Shown here: positions 1-9,601 of the stretch, piece by piece | How the letters are laid out: every line of letters starts with the position of its first letter | Numbering within the stretch: position 1 is the stretch's first letter | Source: Sphaerotilus natans | Lineage (GTDB): Bacteria > Pseudomonadota > Gammaproteobacteria > Burkholderiales > Burkholderiaceae_C | Assembly (NCBI RefSeq): GCF_900156335.1 | Contig: NZ_FTMZ01000013.1 | Coordinates: 62,001-126,000 of the forward strand | Length of the DNA: 64,000 bases | Reading direction: 5' to 3' | Position numbers and translations under genes: made by a program | The notes under the pieces: model-generated | What the model was told of the DNA's origin: nothing | The model's input: only the letters and a program-made list of their open reading frames with translations | Databases searched by the model: none

Positions 1-2
1 TG

Positions 3-1012
<1,010 letters not shown>

Positions 1013-1016
<4 letters not shown>

Positions 1017-2989
1017 CGGCCGTGCGCGCGGCCGGCGCCGGCTCGATCCGCACCCGGCTGCTGGCGCTGACGCTGGTGCCGCTGCTGGGCGTGCTGCCGC
1101 TGCTCGGGCTGATCCTGCTGCTGTGGGGCAACCAGGCCATCGACCTGCTGCTCTCGGGCCGGGTGCGCTCCGACCTGGCGGTCGCGCAGGGCTATTTCGA
1201 CCGGGTGCAGGCGGAGGTCGGCAGCGGCACGCAGGCGGTGGCCGGCTCGCATCTGCTGGTGCGCACGCTGGCGCTGACGCCGCCAGCCGAGCGCGAGGCG
1301 GCGCTGGCCGCGCTGCTGGCCCGCGAGCAGGTCCGGCACCGGCTCGACTTCCTGCGCATGCTGCCGCCGCAGGCGAGCGAGGCTGTGGCCGGCTCCGGGG
1401 GGGAGGCGGGGGTCGCGGTGATGGAGGCGGCGCAGCTCGAGGCGCTGGCGCCGGGTCTGGCCGAGCGGGCGCACATCGGTCTGGTCGACTCCGACGGCGC
1501 CGCTCCGAGCGAGCGGGTCACCGAATCGCGTGGCCTGGTGCTGATCGCGCAGGCGCGCATCGAGAACGCCGCCGGCGCCACGATCGGCTGGCTGCAGGGC
1601 GGCGTGCTGCTCAACCGCAATCTGGGCGTCATCGATCACATCAACCAGATCGTCTACCCGGACGGTGCGCTGGCCTTCGGCAGCCAGGGCACCGCGACGC
1701 TCTTTCTCGACGATGTGCGCATCAGCACCAATGTGCGGCTGTTCGGCGATCCGCAGGCCGAGCGCGCGGTCGGCACCCGGGTGTCGGCGGCGGTGCGCGA
1801 GGCGGTGCTCGGGCGCGGCGAGACCTGGCTGGGGCGCGCCTTCGTCGTCAAGGACTGGTATGTCTCGGGCTACCAGCCGTTGACGGATGCCAGCGGCCGG
1901 CGCGTCGGCATGCTGTATGTGGGCTTTCTCGAGCGGCCCTTCGTGGTGGTCAAGTACGCGGTGCTGGTCGGCATCGGGCTGCTGTTCTTCGTGGTGATGC
2001 TGCTGGCGGCCTGGTGGTCGCTGCGCTCGGCCGCGCGCATCTTCCGGCCGCTCGAGCGCATGACCGAGACGATGCAGCAGGTCGAGTCCGGCCAGGCGGC
2101 GCGGGTCGGGCCGCTGCAGGCCGACGGCGAGATCGAGCGGCTCGGCGCCACGCTCGACCATCTGCTCGACACGGTCGACGACAAGACCCGCGCGCTGCAG
2201 CGCTGGGGCGAGGAGCTCGACGCCAAGGTGGCCGAGCGCACCGCGGCGCTGCAGGCCGCGCAGCAGCAGCTGGTGCGCAGCGAGCGTCTGGCCACGATTG
2301 GCCAGCTCGCGGCCAGCATCGCGCACGAGATCAACAATCCGATCGCGGTGATCCAGGGCAATCTCGACCTGCTGCAGATGACGCTGGGCGAGGCCGCCGC
2401 ACCCGCCCGCGACGAGATCCGGCTGATCGACGCGCAGGTCGAGCGCATGCGCCTGATCGTCGCGCAGCTGCTGCAGCAGGCCCGGCCGAACGAGTACGCC
2501 GGCTATGCCGAGGCGCTCGATCCGGCCGAGGTGCTGCAGGCCAGCCTGGTGCTGGTGCGCCATCTGCTCGAGCGGGCGCAGGTGCGGCTGGTGCTGCGCG
2601 CGCCGCCCGGCGCGACCCCGCCGGTCCGGATCAATCGCCAGGAGCTGCAGCAGGTGCTGATCAACCTGATCGTCAACGCCACCCAGGCGATGCAGGAGCA
2701 GGGCGAGGCCGGAGCGGCGCGCGAGCTGGACATCGCGGTGCGCCACGAGGACGGCCGGGTGCTGCTGGCGGTGAGCGACTCCGGCCCCGGCCTGAGCGAG
2801 GCGGTGCGCGCGACGCTGTTCCAGCCCTTCTTCACCACCCGGCGCGACGGCAACGGCCTGGGCCTGTGGATCAGCCGTGGCCTGCTCGAGCGCTACGGCG
2901 GCGAGCTGCGTGCCGCCAACCGGTGCGACGGGGAGGGCGGAGCTCGCGGGGCGGTCTTCACCCTCGATCTGCCGGCAGCCGAAGCATGA
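1013..2989 (+). CDS. membrane sensor histidine kinase with Cache domain
   Basis: I chose the GTG at 1013 because it overlaps the stop of the upstream regulator (GTGA); an in-frame ATG at 995 is the alternative. From the GTG the protein is 658 residues. TM1 is at about 14-40, followed by a periplasmic Cache3/Cache2-like sensor of about 270 residues (its end shows the usual WYVSGYQPL...GMLYVGF pattern). TM2 is at about 315-337, then HAMP and a coiled coil. The HisKA H-box (IAHEINNP) has phospho-acceptor His438. The ATPase domain shows the N box (NLIVNATQ), G1 (DSGPGLS) and G2 (GNGLGLW). The kinase probably senses a small organic ligand in the periplasm and phosphorylates the upstream regulator. 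The ligand cannot be read from sequence. Confidence 0.92.
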
Positions 2990-3101
2990 TGTTCTGCGGT
3001 GAAATGGAAAAATCGCTCAGGTACCATGGCGGTGGTGGCAGGATGATGTCCGTCAAGTCGGGCCGCCGTGTCCGATGTTCCATCTGCAGGGGAAAAGACC
3101 G

Positions 3102-4613
3102 ATGAGCCGTTCCATCCATCCCGCCGGTGCGCCGGCCTATGCCGATCTCGAGGCGCGTTTCCAGCGTCTGTACCGTCTCGAGCATCTCGGCGCGATCGCC
3201 GGCTGGGACCAGGCCGCCAACATGCCCCCGAAGGGCAACGAGGCCCGCGCAGCCGCGATGGCCGAGCTCGAGACGCTGATGCATGCCCAGCGCACCGATC
3301 CGGCGCTGCGCGATCTGCTCGCGCGTGCCGAGGACGAGCCGCTGTCGGACGACCAGCGCGCCAACCTGCGCGAGATGCGCCGCGACTGGCTCGCCGCCAA
3401 CGCGCTGCCCTCCGCGCTGGTCGAGCGCCGCGCGCTGGCCACCGCGCGCTGCGAGCATGCCTGGCGCGCGCAGCGTCCGGCCAACGACTGGGCCGGCTTC
3501 GTCGAGAACTTCCGCCCGGTGGTGCAGGTCGCCCGCGAGGAGGCGATGCATCTGGCCGAGGCCACCGGCCTGGCGCCCTACGACGCGCTGCTCGATCGCT
3601 TCGAGCCGGGCATGACCGGCGCCGAGGTCGAGCGGGTCTTCAGCGACCTGCGCACCTGGCTGCCGGGCCTGATCCGCACCGTGCGCGAGCGCCAGCAGGC
3701 CGAGCCGCCGGTGCTCCGGCCGGTCGGCCCCTTTCCGCTGACGCAGCAGAAGGCGATCAGCCTGGCGGTGATGCGCCGACTCGACTTCGACTTCGAGGGC
3801 GGCCGGCTCGACGAGAGCACGCATCCCTTCTCCGGCGGCGTGCCCGAGGACGTGCGTCTGACCACCCGCTACCGTCTCGACGACCTGATGCAGAGCCTGA
3901 TGGGCACGGTCCACGAGACCGGCCACGCCCGCTACGAGCAGAACCTGCCGCGCGAGTGGCTGGGCCAGCCGCTGGCGCGCGCGCGCTCCTACGGCCTGCA
4001 CGAGAGCCAGAGCCTGTCCTTCGAGATGCAGCTCGGCGCCCACCCCGGCTTCGTCGCGCAGCTGGTGCCGCTGCTGGTCGAGCATTTCGGCGCGCAGCCG
4101 GCCTTCGAGGCTGAGAACCTGGCGCGCATGGTCACCCGGGTCGAGCCCGGCCTGATCCGCGTCGATGCCGACGAGGTGACCTATCCCGCACACGTCATCC
4201 TGCGCTTCGAGATCGAGCGCGCGCTGATCGAGGGTGCGATCGAGATCGATGACATCCCGGCGCTGTGGGACGAGAAGATGGCGCTCTGGCTGGGCCGCGA
4301 CACCCGCGGCAACTTTGGCGACGGCCCGATGCAGGACGTGCACTGGCCCTCGGGCCTGTTCGGCTACTTTCCCTGCTACACGCTGGGCGCGATGTACGCG
4401 GCGCAGTGGTTCGCCACGATGCGCCGCCAGACGCCCGACCTGGACGCACGCATCGCCGCCGGCGACCTCGCGCCGGTCTTCGACTGGCTGCACGATCACA
4501 TCTGGCGCCAGGGCGCACGCTGGACGACGCCCGAGCTCACGCGCCGCGCCAGCGGCGAGACGCTGAACCCGGCGCATTTCCGCGCCCATCTGGAACGGCG
4601 CTATCTGGGCTGA
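3102..4613 (+). CDS. M32-family zinc carboxypeptidase (carboxypeptidase Taq type)
   Basis: Cytoplasmic metallocarboxypeptidase that trims C-terminal residues from peptides. The ATG at 3102 (MSRSIHPAG) has a purine-rich ribosome site (AGGGGAAAAG) just upstream and gives 503 residues, the normal family size; an in-frame ATG at 3075 would add nine residues. The zinc site is clear: HETGH at residues 271-275, with the third ligand Glu301 in the HESQS motif typical of M32. It stands alone between the two-component pair and the acetate permease operon. The preceding 110 bases show no convincing promoter hexamers. Confidence 0.95.
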   Translation: MSRSIHPAGAPAYADLEARFQRLYRLEHLGAIAGWDQAANMPPKGNEARAAAMAELETLMHAQRTDPALRDLLARAEDEPLSDDQRANLREMRRDWLAANALPSALVERRALATARCEHAWRAQRPANDWAGFVENFRPVVQVAREEAMHLAEATGLAPYDALLDRFEPGMTGAEVERVFSDLRTWLPGLIRTVRERQQAEPPVLRPVGPFPLTQQKAISLAVMRRLDFDFEGGRLDESTHPFSGGVPEDVRLTTRYRLDDLMQSLMGTVHETGHARYEQNLPREWLGQPLARARSYGLHESQSLSFEMQLGAHPGFVAQLVPLLVEHFGAQPAFEAENLARMVTRVEPGLIRVDADEVTYPAHVILRFEIERALIEGAIEIDDIPALWDEKMALWLGRDTRGNFGDGPMQDVHWPSGLFGYFPCYTLGAMYAAQWFATMRRQTPDLDARIAAGDLAPVFDWLHDHIWRQGARWTTPELTRRASGETLNPAHFRAHLERRYLG

Positions 4614-4620
4614 TGCGGGG

Positions 4621-4659
4621 CTGACGCTGTTCTGACGGGTTTCTGACGAAGGGCTGACA
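4621..4659. promoter_or_regulatory. four CTGAC repeats spaced exactly 11 bp
   Basis: CTGACG occurs at 4621, 4632 and 4643 and CTGACA at 4654, so the repeats share one face of the helix. Such 11-bp direct repeats are typical of OmpR/PhoB-family operators. They start 7 bases after the carboxypeptidase stop and about 180 bases before yjcH, so they are a likely upstream operator for yjcH-actP. No regulator of that family is visible in the window. Confidence 0.5.
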
Positions 4660-4836
4660 TCGGGGTGTTATCAGCGATCTTGGTGCCAGATGGTGCTGAG
4701 ATAAGTGTTTTCCCTTGGTTTGTGGCATCGCCGGGATTGTGACGAATCCTTGCGGCACCGCCACCTATCATCCACCGCACCCCCTCGTTTCAACCCTTCG
4801 GACACCGCCCGGCAACGGCAGCGGTCGGCCCTTCTC

Positions 4837-5163
4837 ATGTCTTCCGATGTCTACCGGCGCATCCAGCGCCATCCCAAGTTCCAGGCGCTGGTGCAGCGGC
4901 GCAGCAGCTTTTCCTGGCTGCTGTCCTTTGTCGTGCTGGGCCTGTTCTACGGCTTCATCCTGCTGGTCGCCTTCAATCCGGCGCTGATGGCGATGCGCCT
5001 GGGCGGCGAGAGCTCGGTCGTCACCTTCGGGCCGGTGGCCATCCTGTCGATGTTCGTGCTGTTCTGGGCGCTGACCGCGGTCTATGTCCGCCGTGCCAAC
5101 GGCGAGTTCGACGACCTGACCCGCGAGCTGATCGAGGACGCCACCCAGGGAGGCCGCAAGTGA
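4837..5163 (+). CDS. yjcH: DUF485 inner-membrane protein, partner of acetate permease
   Basis: Small membrane protein of 108 residues with two TM helices (about 26-47 and 64-85) and a charged C-terminus. DUF485 proteins such as E. coli YjcH are nearly always encoded directly before actP. The ATG at 4837 is chosen because it gives the usual family N-terminus ([15 protein letters not shown]); upstream in-frame starts lie in non-conserved sequence. Its TGA shares one base with the ATG of actP (5163), so the two genes are translationally coupled. The biochemical role is unknown; it is inferred to assist or modulate the symporter. Confidence 0.9.
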   Translation: MSSDVYRRIQRHPKFQALVQRRSSFSWLLSFVVLGLFYGFILLVAFNPALMAMRLGGESSVVTFGPVAILSMFVLFWALTAVYVRRANGEFDDLTRELIEDATQGGRK

Positions 5164-6851
5164 TGCACCGCACGACCCTGTCCTCGCTGGCCCGTCTGGG
5201 CCTGGCCCTGCCGGCGCTGCTGCTGTCGGGGGCCGCGCTGGCCGCCGGCGATCCGATCGCCGCCGCCGAGAAGCAGCCGCTGAACCTGCATGCCATCGGC
5301 ATGTTCCTGGTCTTCGTGGCGTTCACGATGGGCATCACCTTCTGGGCCTCGAACCGCACCAAGTCGGCCTCGGACTTCTACACCGCCGGCGGCGGCATCA
5401 CCGGCTTCCAGAACGGCCTGGCGATCGCCGGCGACTACATGTCGGCGGCCACGCTGCTGGGCCTGACCGCGCTGGTCTACGGCTCGGGTCTGGACGGCTA
5501 CATCTACGCGCTGTGCTTCTTCGCCGGCTGGCCGATCATCCTGTTCCTGATGGCCGAGCGGCTGCGCAACCTGGGCCGCTTCACCTTCGCCGACATCACT
5601 TCCTACCGGCTCGACCAGGGCAAGGTGCGCACGATGGCGGCGATCGGCTCGCTGACCGTGGTCTGCTTCTACCTGATCGCGCAGATGGTGGGTGCCGGCC
5701 AGCTGATCAAGCTGCTGTTCGGCCTGGACTACAACATCGCGGTGGTGGCGGTCGGCGCGCTGATGATCGTCTACGTCATCAAGGGCGGCATGCTGGCCAC
5801 CACCTGGGTGCAGATCATCAAGGCCTGCCTGCTGATGGCCGGCGGCACGCTGGTGATGCTGCTGGCGATGAGCCAGTTCGGCTTCAGCTACACCACCGTG
5901 GTCGAGAAGGCGGTGGCCGCGCACAAGAGCGGCTGGTCGATGATGAGCCCGGGCAAGCTGATTCCGGATCCGGTGACCGCGGTGTCGCTGGCGCTGGGCC
6001 TGATGTTCGGCACCGCCGGTCTGCCGCACATCCTGATGCGCTTCTTCACCGTGACCAACGCCAAGGAAGCGCGCAAGTCGGTGCTGTACGCCTCGGGCTT
6101 CATCGCCTACTTCTTCAACGTCATCTTCCTGATGGGCCTGTGCGCCATCCTGATCGTCGGCCAGAACCCCGAGTTCTTCGAGGGCGGCCAGGTCGGCGGC
6201 AAGCTGATCGGCGGCGGCAACATGGTGGCGATGCACCTGGCCAAGGCGGTCGGCGGCAATCTGCTGCTGGGCTTCCTGGCGGCGGTGGCCTTCGCGACCA
6301 TCCTGGCGGTGGTGGCCGGTCTGGCGCTGGCGGGTGCCTCCTCGATCTCGCATGACCTGTATGCCCGCGTCATCATGAAGGGCCAGGCCAAGGAAGAGGA
6401 CGAGATGCGTGTCTCGCGCTTCGCCACCCTGGCGCTGGGCGTGATCGCGGTGGTGCTGGGCATCGCCTTCGAGAAGCAGAACGTCGCCTTCATGGTCGGT
6501 CTGGCCTTCGGCATCGCCGCGTCGAGCAACTTCCCCGTGCTGATCCTGTCGATGTACTGGAAGGGCCTGACGACACGCGGCGCGCTGGCCGGCGGCTACA
6601 TCGGCCTGGCGCTGGCGGTCACGCTGGTGCTGCTGTCGAAGTCGGTGTGGGTGACGGTGCTGGGCAACCCCGCCCCGCTGTTCCCGTACGAGCAACCGGC
6701 GCTGTTCTCGATGCCGGTGGCCTTCCTGATCTGCATCGTCGTCTCGAAGCTGGACCGCAGCGCGGCCGCGAAGAAGGAGCTTGACGCCTTCGACGACCAG
6801 TTCGTCCGGGCCCAGACCGGCTACGGCGCCGCGGCGGCCTCGAACCACTGA
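5163..6851 (+). CDS. actP: cation/acetate symporter (sodium:solute symporter family)
   Basis: Acetate/monocarboxylate uptake permease of the SSS family. It is about 562 residues with a cleavable-looking signal (MHRTTL... to ALAAG near residue 29), followed by some 13 hydrophobic segments, including the family stretch with GDYMSAAT and the [11 protein letters not shown] block. The start is ATG 5163, overlapping the yjcH stop by one base; GTG 5160 is an in-frame alternative. It forms a two-gene operon with yjcH and is followed by a strong intrinsic terminator. Regulation probably runs through the 11-bp repeats 500 bases upstream; this is inference. Confidence 0.94.
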   Translation: MHRTTLSSLARLGLALPALLLSGAALAAGDPIAAAEKQPLNLHAIGMFLVFVAFTMGITFWASNRTKSASDFYTAGGGITGFQNGLAIAGDYMSAATLLGLTALVYGSGLDGYIYALCFFAGWPIILFLMAERLRNLGRFTFADITSYRLDQGKVRTMAAIGSLTVVCFYLIAQMVGAGQLIKLLFGLDYNIAVVAVGALMIVYVIKGGMLATTWVQIIKACLLMAGGTLVMLLAMSQFGFSYTTVVEKAVAAHKSGWSMMSPGKLIPDPVTAVSLALGLMFGTAGLPHILMRFFTVTNAKEARKSVLYASGFIAYFFNVIFLMGLCAILIVGQNPEFFEGGQVGGKLIGGGNMVAMHLAKAVGGNLLLGFLAAVAFATILAVVAGLALAGASSISHDLYARVIMKGQAKEEDEMRVSRFATLALGVIAVVLGIAFEKQNVAFMVGLAFGIAASSNFPVLILSMYWKGLTTRGALAGGYIGLALAVTLVLLSKSVWVTVLGNPAPLFPYEQPALFSMPVAFLICIVVSKLDRSAAAKKELDAFDDQFVRAQTGYGAAAASNH

Positions 6852-6905
6852 TTTCTGTACTGTGACCACAGTCTCCGGCGTCCCCTGACCGAGGACGCTT
6901 TCGAA

Positions 6906-6943
6906 ACGCCTCCGGCTCCTGCGGGCCGGGGGCGTCTTTTTTG
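6906..6943 (+). terminator. intrinsic terminator after actP
   Basis: Inverted arms ACGCCTCCGGC and GCCGGGGGCGT (one wobble or mismatch) close a short loop and are followed by T6. It lies 55 bases after actP and just before the convergent coiled-coil gene, so it separates the two convergent units. Confidence 0.85.
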
Positions 6944-6963
6944 TTGTGCTCCGTTCGACGGAT

Positions 6964-7596
6964 TCAGGTCTGTTGCAGTGCGGCAGTCCGCAGCAGCCAC
7001 GCCAGCAGGCCCAGGATGCCGAGCAGACCGGCGCCACCGCCCAGGCCGATCCAGCGCTGGTGCCGACCGAGCGATTCGATCTGGCGCATCAGCTGCGCCT
7101 GTCCGTTCGCCTGCTGTCTCTCCAGTGCGGTGAGCCGCTCGTCCTGACGAGCCAGCTCCTGAGCGATGCGTGTGCAGGCCTGCGCTGTCTGATGGGCCAG
7201 CGCAAGGCATTCGGCCAGATCCTGCCCGGACCGGGCGGATTGCCTGCTCAGAGCCTCCAGGGCTCCGTTGGCCTGCTCCAGGGTGGCGGGCGTTCGTGCC
7301 AGTCCAGCCTCGAGCAGATCGCCGAGCTGGTCACTCGCGCTGCCCACGCTCTGGCGCACGCGGCGCAGCGCCTCGTCGAAGCTGCGGCTGAGTCCGGCCT
7401 GCACGGCGGGCAGGTCCTCGTCGGCGGTGCGGCGGCACATGTCCTCCACCGCCTCGAGCCGTTCCTCGATGCGTTCGACCTGCTGGCGCAGCGGTGCCAG
7501 CGGCATGTCCATGACGCGGCCCATGAGCTCGCGCAGTTCCTGTTCGGAGGATTCGATTGCCTGGAAGTCGGACGAGGAGGGCGGGGGCGTGTTCAT
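6964..7596 (-). CDS. tail-anchored coiled-coil protein of the GTPase cassette (unknown function)
   Basis: I do not recognise a named family. The product is 210 residues: a Pro/Ser-rich N-terminus (1-12), a long charged helical region with heptad-like patterning (about 15-180, rich in Leu, Arg, Glu and Gln), and a single C-terminal hydrophobic helix (about 182-203) ending seven residues before the C-terminus. This is the layout of a tail-anchored membrane protein with a cytosolic coiled coil. It is the last gene of a three-gene minus-strand operon, 37 bases after the second dynamin-like GTPase. A scaffold or membrane adaptor for the two GTPases is a reasonable inference. Confidence 0.8.
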   Translation of the reverse strand: MNTPPPSSSDFQAIESSEQELRELMGRVMDMPLAPLRQQVERIEERLEAVEDMCRRTADEDLPAVQAGLSRSFDEALRRVRQSVGSASDQLGDLLEAGLARTPATLEQANGALEALSRQSARSGQDLAECLALAHQTAQACTRIAQELARQDERLTALERQQANGQAQLMRQIESLGRHQRWIGLGGGAGLLGILGLLAWLLRTAALQQT

Positions 7597-7633
7597 CGTG
7601 TGAGGTCGGGGACGGGGGACGGATTCAGGCGTT

Positions 7634-9601
7634 TCAGGCGCCCAGCAGCACCTGACGACGCGCCGCGGACAGGTCGAGCATGGCCAGCAGCTCGATCAGC
7701 CTGTCTGCCGCCGGCTGGTGCGTGTGCAGCGTCTCGCGGCGCTGTTGCAGTTCCTGGGCATAGGCGGACAGAAGGAAGGCGCGGATCTGGCGACCGCGCT
7801 CCAGATCCTCGTCGAGCGTGCGGCTGGCGGCGGCACGGCTGGCCGACAGCACTGCCAGCGCGGCATCGATCTCGCGCCGCTCGCCCTGAAGCTGATCGAC
7901 GGCCAGCCGCAGGCGGACCTCGTCGGCCCGGAGCTGCACGCACTCCTGGCTCAGGTGCTGGCGGCGCAGATCGGCCTGATGTGTCCAAGCCCGGCGTGCG
8001 AAGGCGGCCGCCGCCGCGATACCCGCCTGCATCGTGTCGATCATCCGGCGACAGTCCTGCGCAAAATCGTCCGAAAGGCGTGGGAAATACGTTTCCAGCC
8101 GGTAGCCCGACAGGCGGTCGCGCAGGGGCTCCTGCGTGCGCTCGATCTCGTCGCGCAGGGCCGTGACCTGTGTCTCCAGCCGGGGCTGGACGAGCTTCCA
8201 GAAATGCTGCTGCGGGGCCGTGGCCGGATCCGGTCGCAGTCGCAGGACCTGCAGCACCAGATCCGAGGTGAATTCATCGAGCAGCCGGCACAGATGCCGG
8301 GTGTCGGTGTCCAGGGCGTCGATGGCTCGGATCGCATCGGACGCGTCGAGCCGTGCACTCATCGGTGCCAGCGTGGCCGCGACGGCCTCGGGGTCATGCC
8401 GGGCGAGCACGATCTCCCGCATCTGGCGCGCAGCGACGAGGTCACGGTGCCGGGCCTCGGCCGCATCGATGCGCGCCAGCAACTGCGTGAGCCGCTCCTG
8501 CAGTTCGGCGTTCTCCTGCTCCATGCCGGCCAGACGGGCCTGGCGGATTCGTTGTATCGAGGTCTGGGTGTCGATCGCACTGCGCAGCCGCGCGATCGGG
8601 CTGACGGCAGCCGCGATGTCGGCCAGCAGTTCCCGGCGCAGGCCGGCCACCACCGGCCCCAGGGCATGCCACAGCGGGTCGCGCTCGCCGCGCTCGCCGG
8701 CCTCTGCCCAGGACTGCCCGAACTCCAGGGGAAAGCAGCGCTCGGGCCGAGCGGCATCGGGCGAGAGGTCTGGCATGAAGGTGCGCAGCTCCTGGAGCAG
8801 CCGCTCGCGGAAGAAGCCGGCGGTCAGCGGCGTGCGGCCCTGGGTCAGATGTGCTCGAGCCGCCTCCCGCACCGACTGGGCGGTGTAGGTGTAGGTGGTC
8901 ACGATGCGGAAGCGCTCGGGCATGAGTTGCCAGTCCTCGATGTCGGGCAGGCGCAGGCCCTGCGGGCGCAGGAAGGACAGGTCGTCGCCCCGCCCGACCA
9001 GCAGGATCAGGTCGGCATGCGGCAGGTGGCGCCGAGCGGTCGCGGCGACATGCTCGGCCTCGATCTCGTCGCGGGGCTGGTCGCCCGGCAGGTCGAGCAG
9101 ACGCACTGGCTGCGCCTGCGTGTCCCCGGCCTCGAAGCAGTCCGACGGGATCGCCACGCTGACCGGACGGTCTGCCTGCAGATCGCGGCTGCCCATGCGC
9201 TCGCGCAGCGCGCGCAGGGCCTCGGTCATCGCCTGATCGCTCTCGATGCGCTGTTCGCCGGCCGGATGATCGATCTGGGGCAGGTGCAGCCGCCAGCAGG
9301 CATCCGGCGAGCGCCGGTATTCCATCGCCGTGGCCGTGGCCGACTGACCCTGCGCGCGCCCGCCGCGCAGCACCAGGGAGACACGCTCCAGGGCTGTGCC
9401 TCGCACGCCCATCAGGTCCAGCAGCAGCGTGGTCTTGCCGACCTGCGTGCGACCGAACACCGCGACATAGGCCTCGCCCTGCTCGTCGCCACGCGACAGG
9501 CGGGTGCGCACGTCCGCGCTCAGGGTCTCGAGGAAGGCCTGGTGGCCGCGCAGCGCCCAGTCGAGCCTCTGCCTGTGCAACCGGTTCCAGCGTGTGCTCA
9601 T
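7634..9601 (-). CDS. dynamin-like P-loop GTPase B
   Basis: Large protein of 655 residues. The N-terminal GTPase domain has the P-loop GRTQVGKTT (50-58), a dynamin-like switch I region (GQSATATAMEY, about 85-95) and the G3 motif DLPG (170-173). No N/TKxD G4 motif is visible; the expected place reads VTTYTYT. Residues from about 330 to the end are almost entirely helical and coiled-coil-like, as in dynamin stalks, and I see no transmembrane segment. Its ATG overlaps the stop of the upstream GTPase by four bases (ATGA), so the two are made together. Dynamin-superfamily membership is inferred from the motif pattern and the long helical tail; the substrate membrane and role are unknown. Confidence 0.8.
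   Translation of the reverse strand: MSTRWNRLHRQRLDWALRGHQAFLETLSADVRTRLSRGDEQGEAYVAVFGRTQVGKTTLLLDLMGVRGTALERVSLVLRGGRAQGQSATATAMEYRRSPDACWRLHLPQIDHPAGEQRIESDQAMTEALRALRERMGSRDLQADRPVSVAIPSDCFEAGDTQAQPVRLLDLPGDQPRDEIEAEHVAATARRHLPHADLILLVGRGDDLSFLRPQGLRLPDIEDWQLMPERFRIVTTYTYTAQSVREAARAHLTQGRTPLTAGFFRERLLQELRTFMPDLSPDAARPERCFPLEFGQSWAEAGERGERDPLWHALGPVVAGLRRELLADIAAAVSPIARLRSAIDTQTSIQRIRQARLAGMEQENAELQERLTQLLARIDAAEARHRDLVAARQMREIVLARHDPEAVAATLAPMSARLDASDAIRAIDALDTDTRHLCRLLDEFTSDLVLQVLRLRPDPATAPQQHFWKLVQPRLETQVTALRDEIERTQEPLRDRLSGYRLETYFPRLSDDFAQDCRRMIDTMQAGIAAAAAFARRAWTHQADLRRQHLSQECVQLRADEVRLRLAVDQLQGERREIDAALAVLSASRAAASRTLDEDLERGRQIRAFLLSAYAQELQQRRETLHTHQPAADRLIELLAMLDLSAARRQVLLGA

Noticed and set aside
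4690-4710. Possible sigma-54 promoter (TTGGTGCC...GGTGCT) before yjcH
   Set aside because: Spacing is 11 instead of 10 and the -12 box lacks TTGC.
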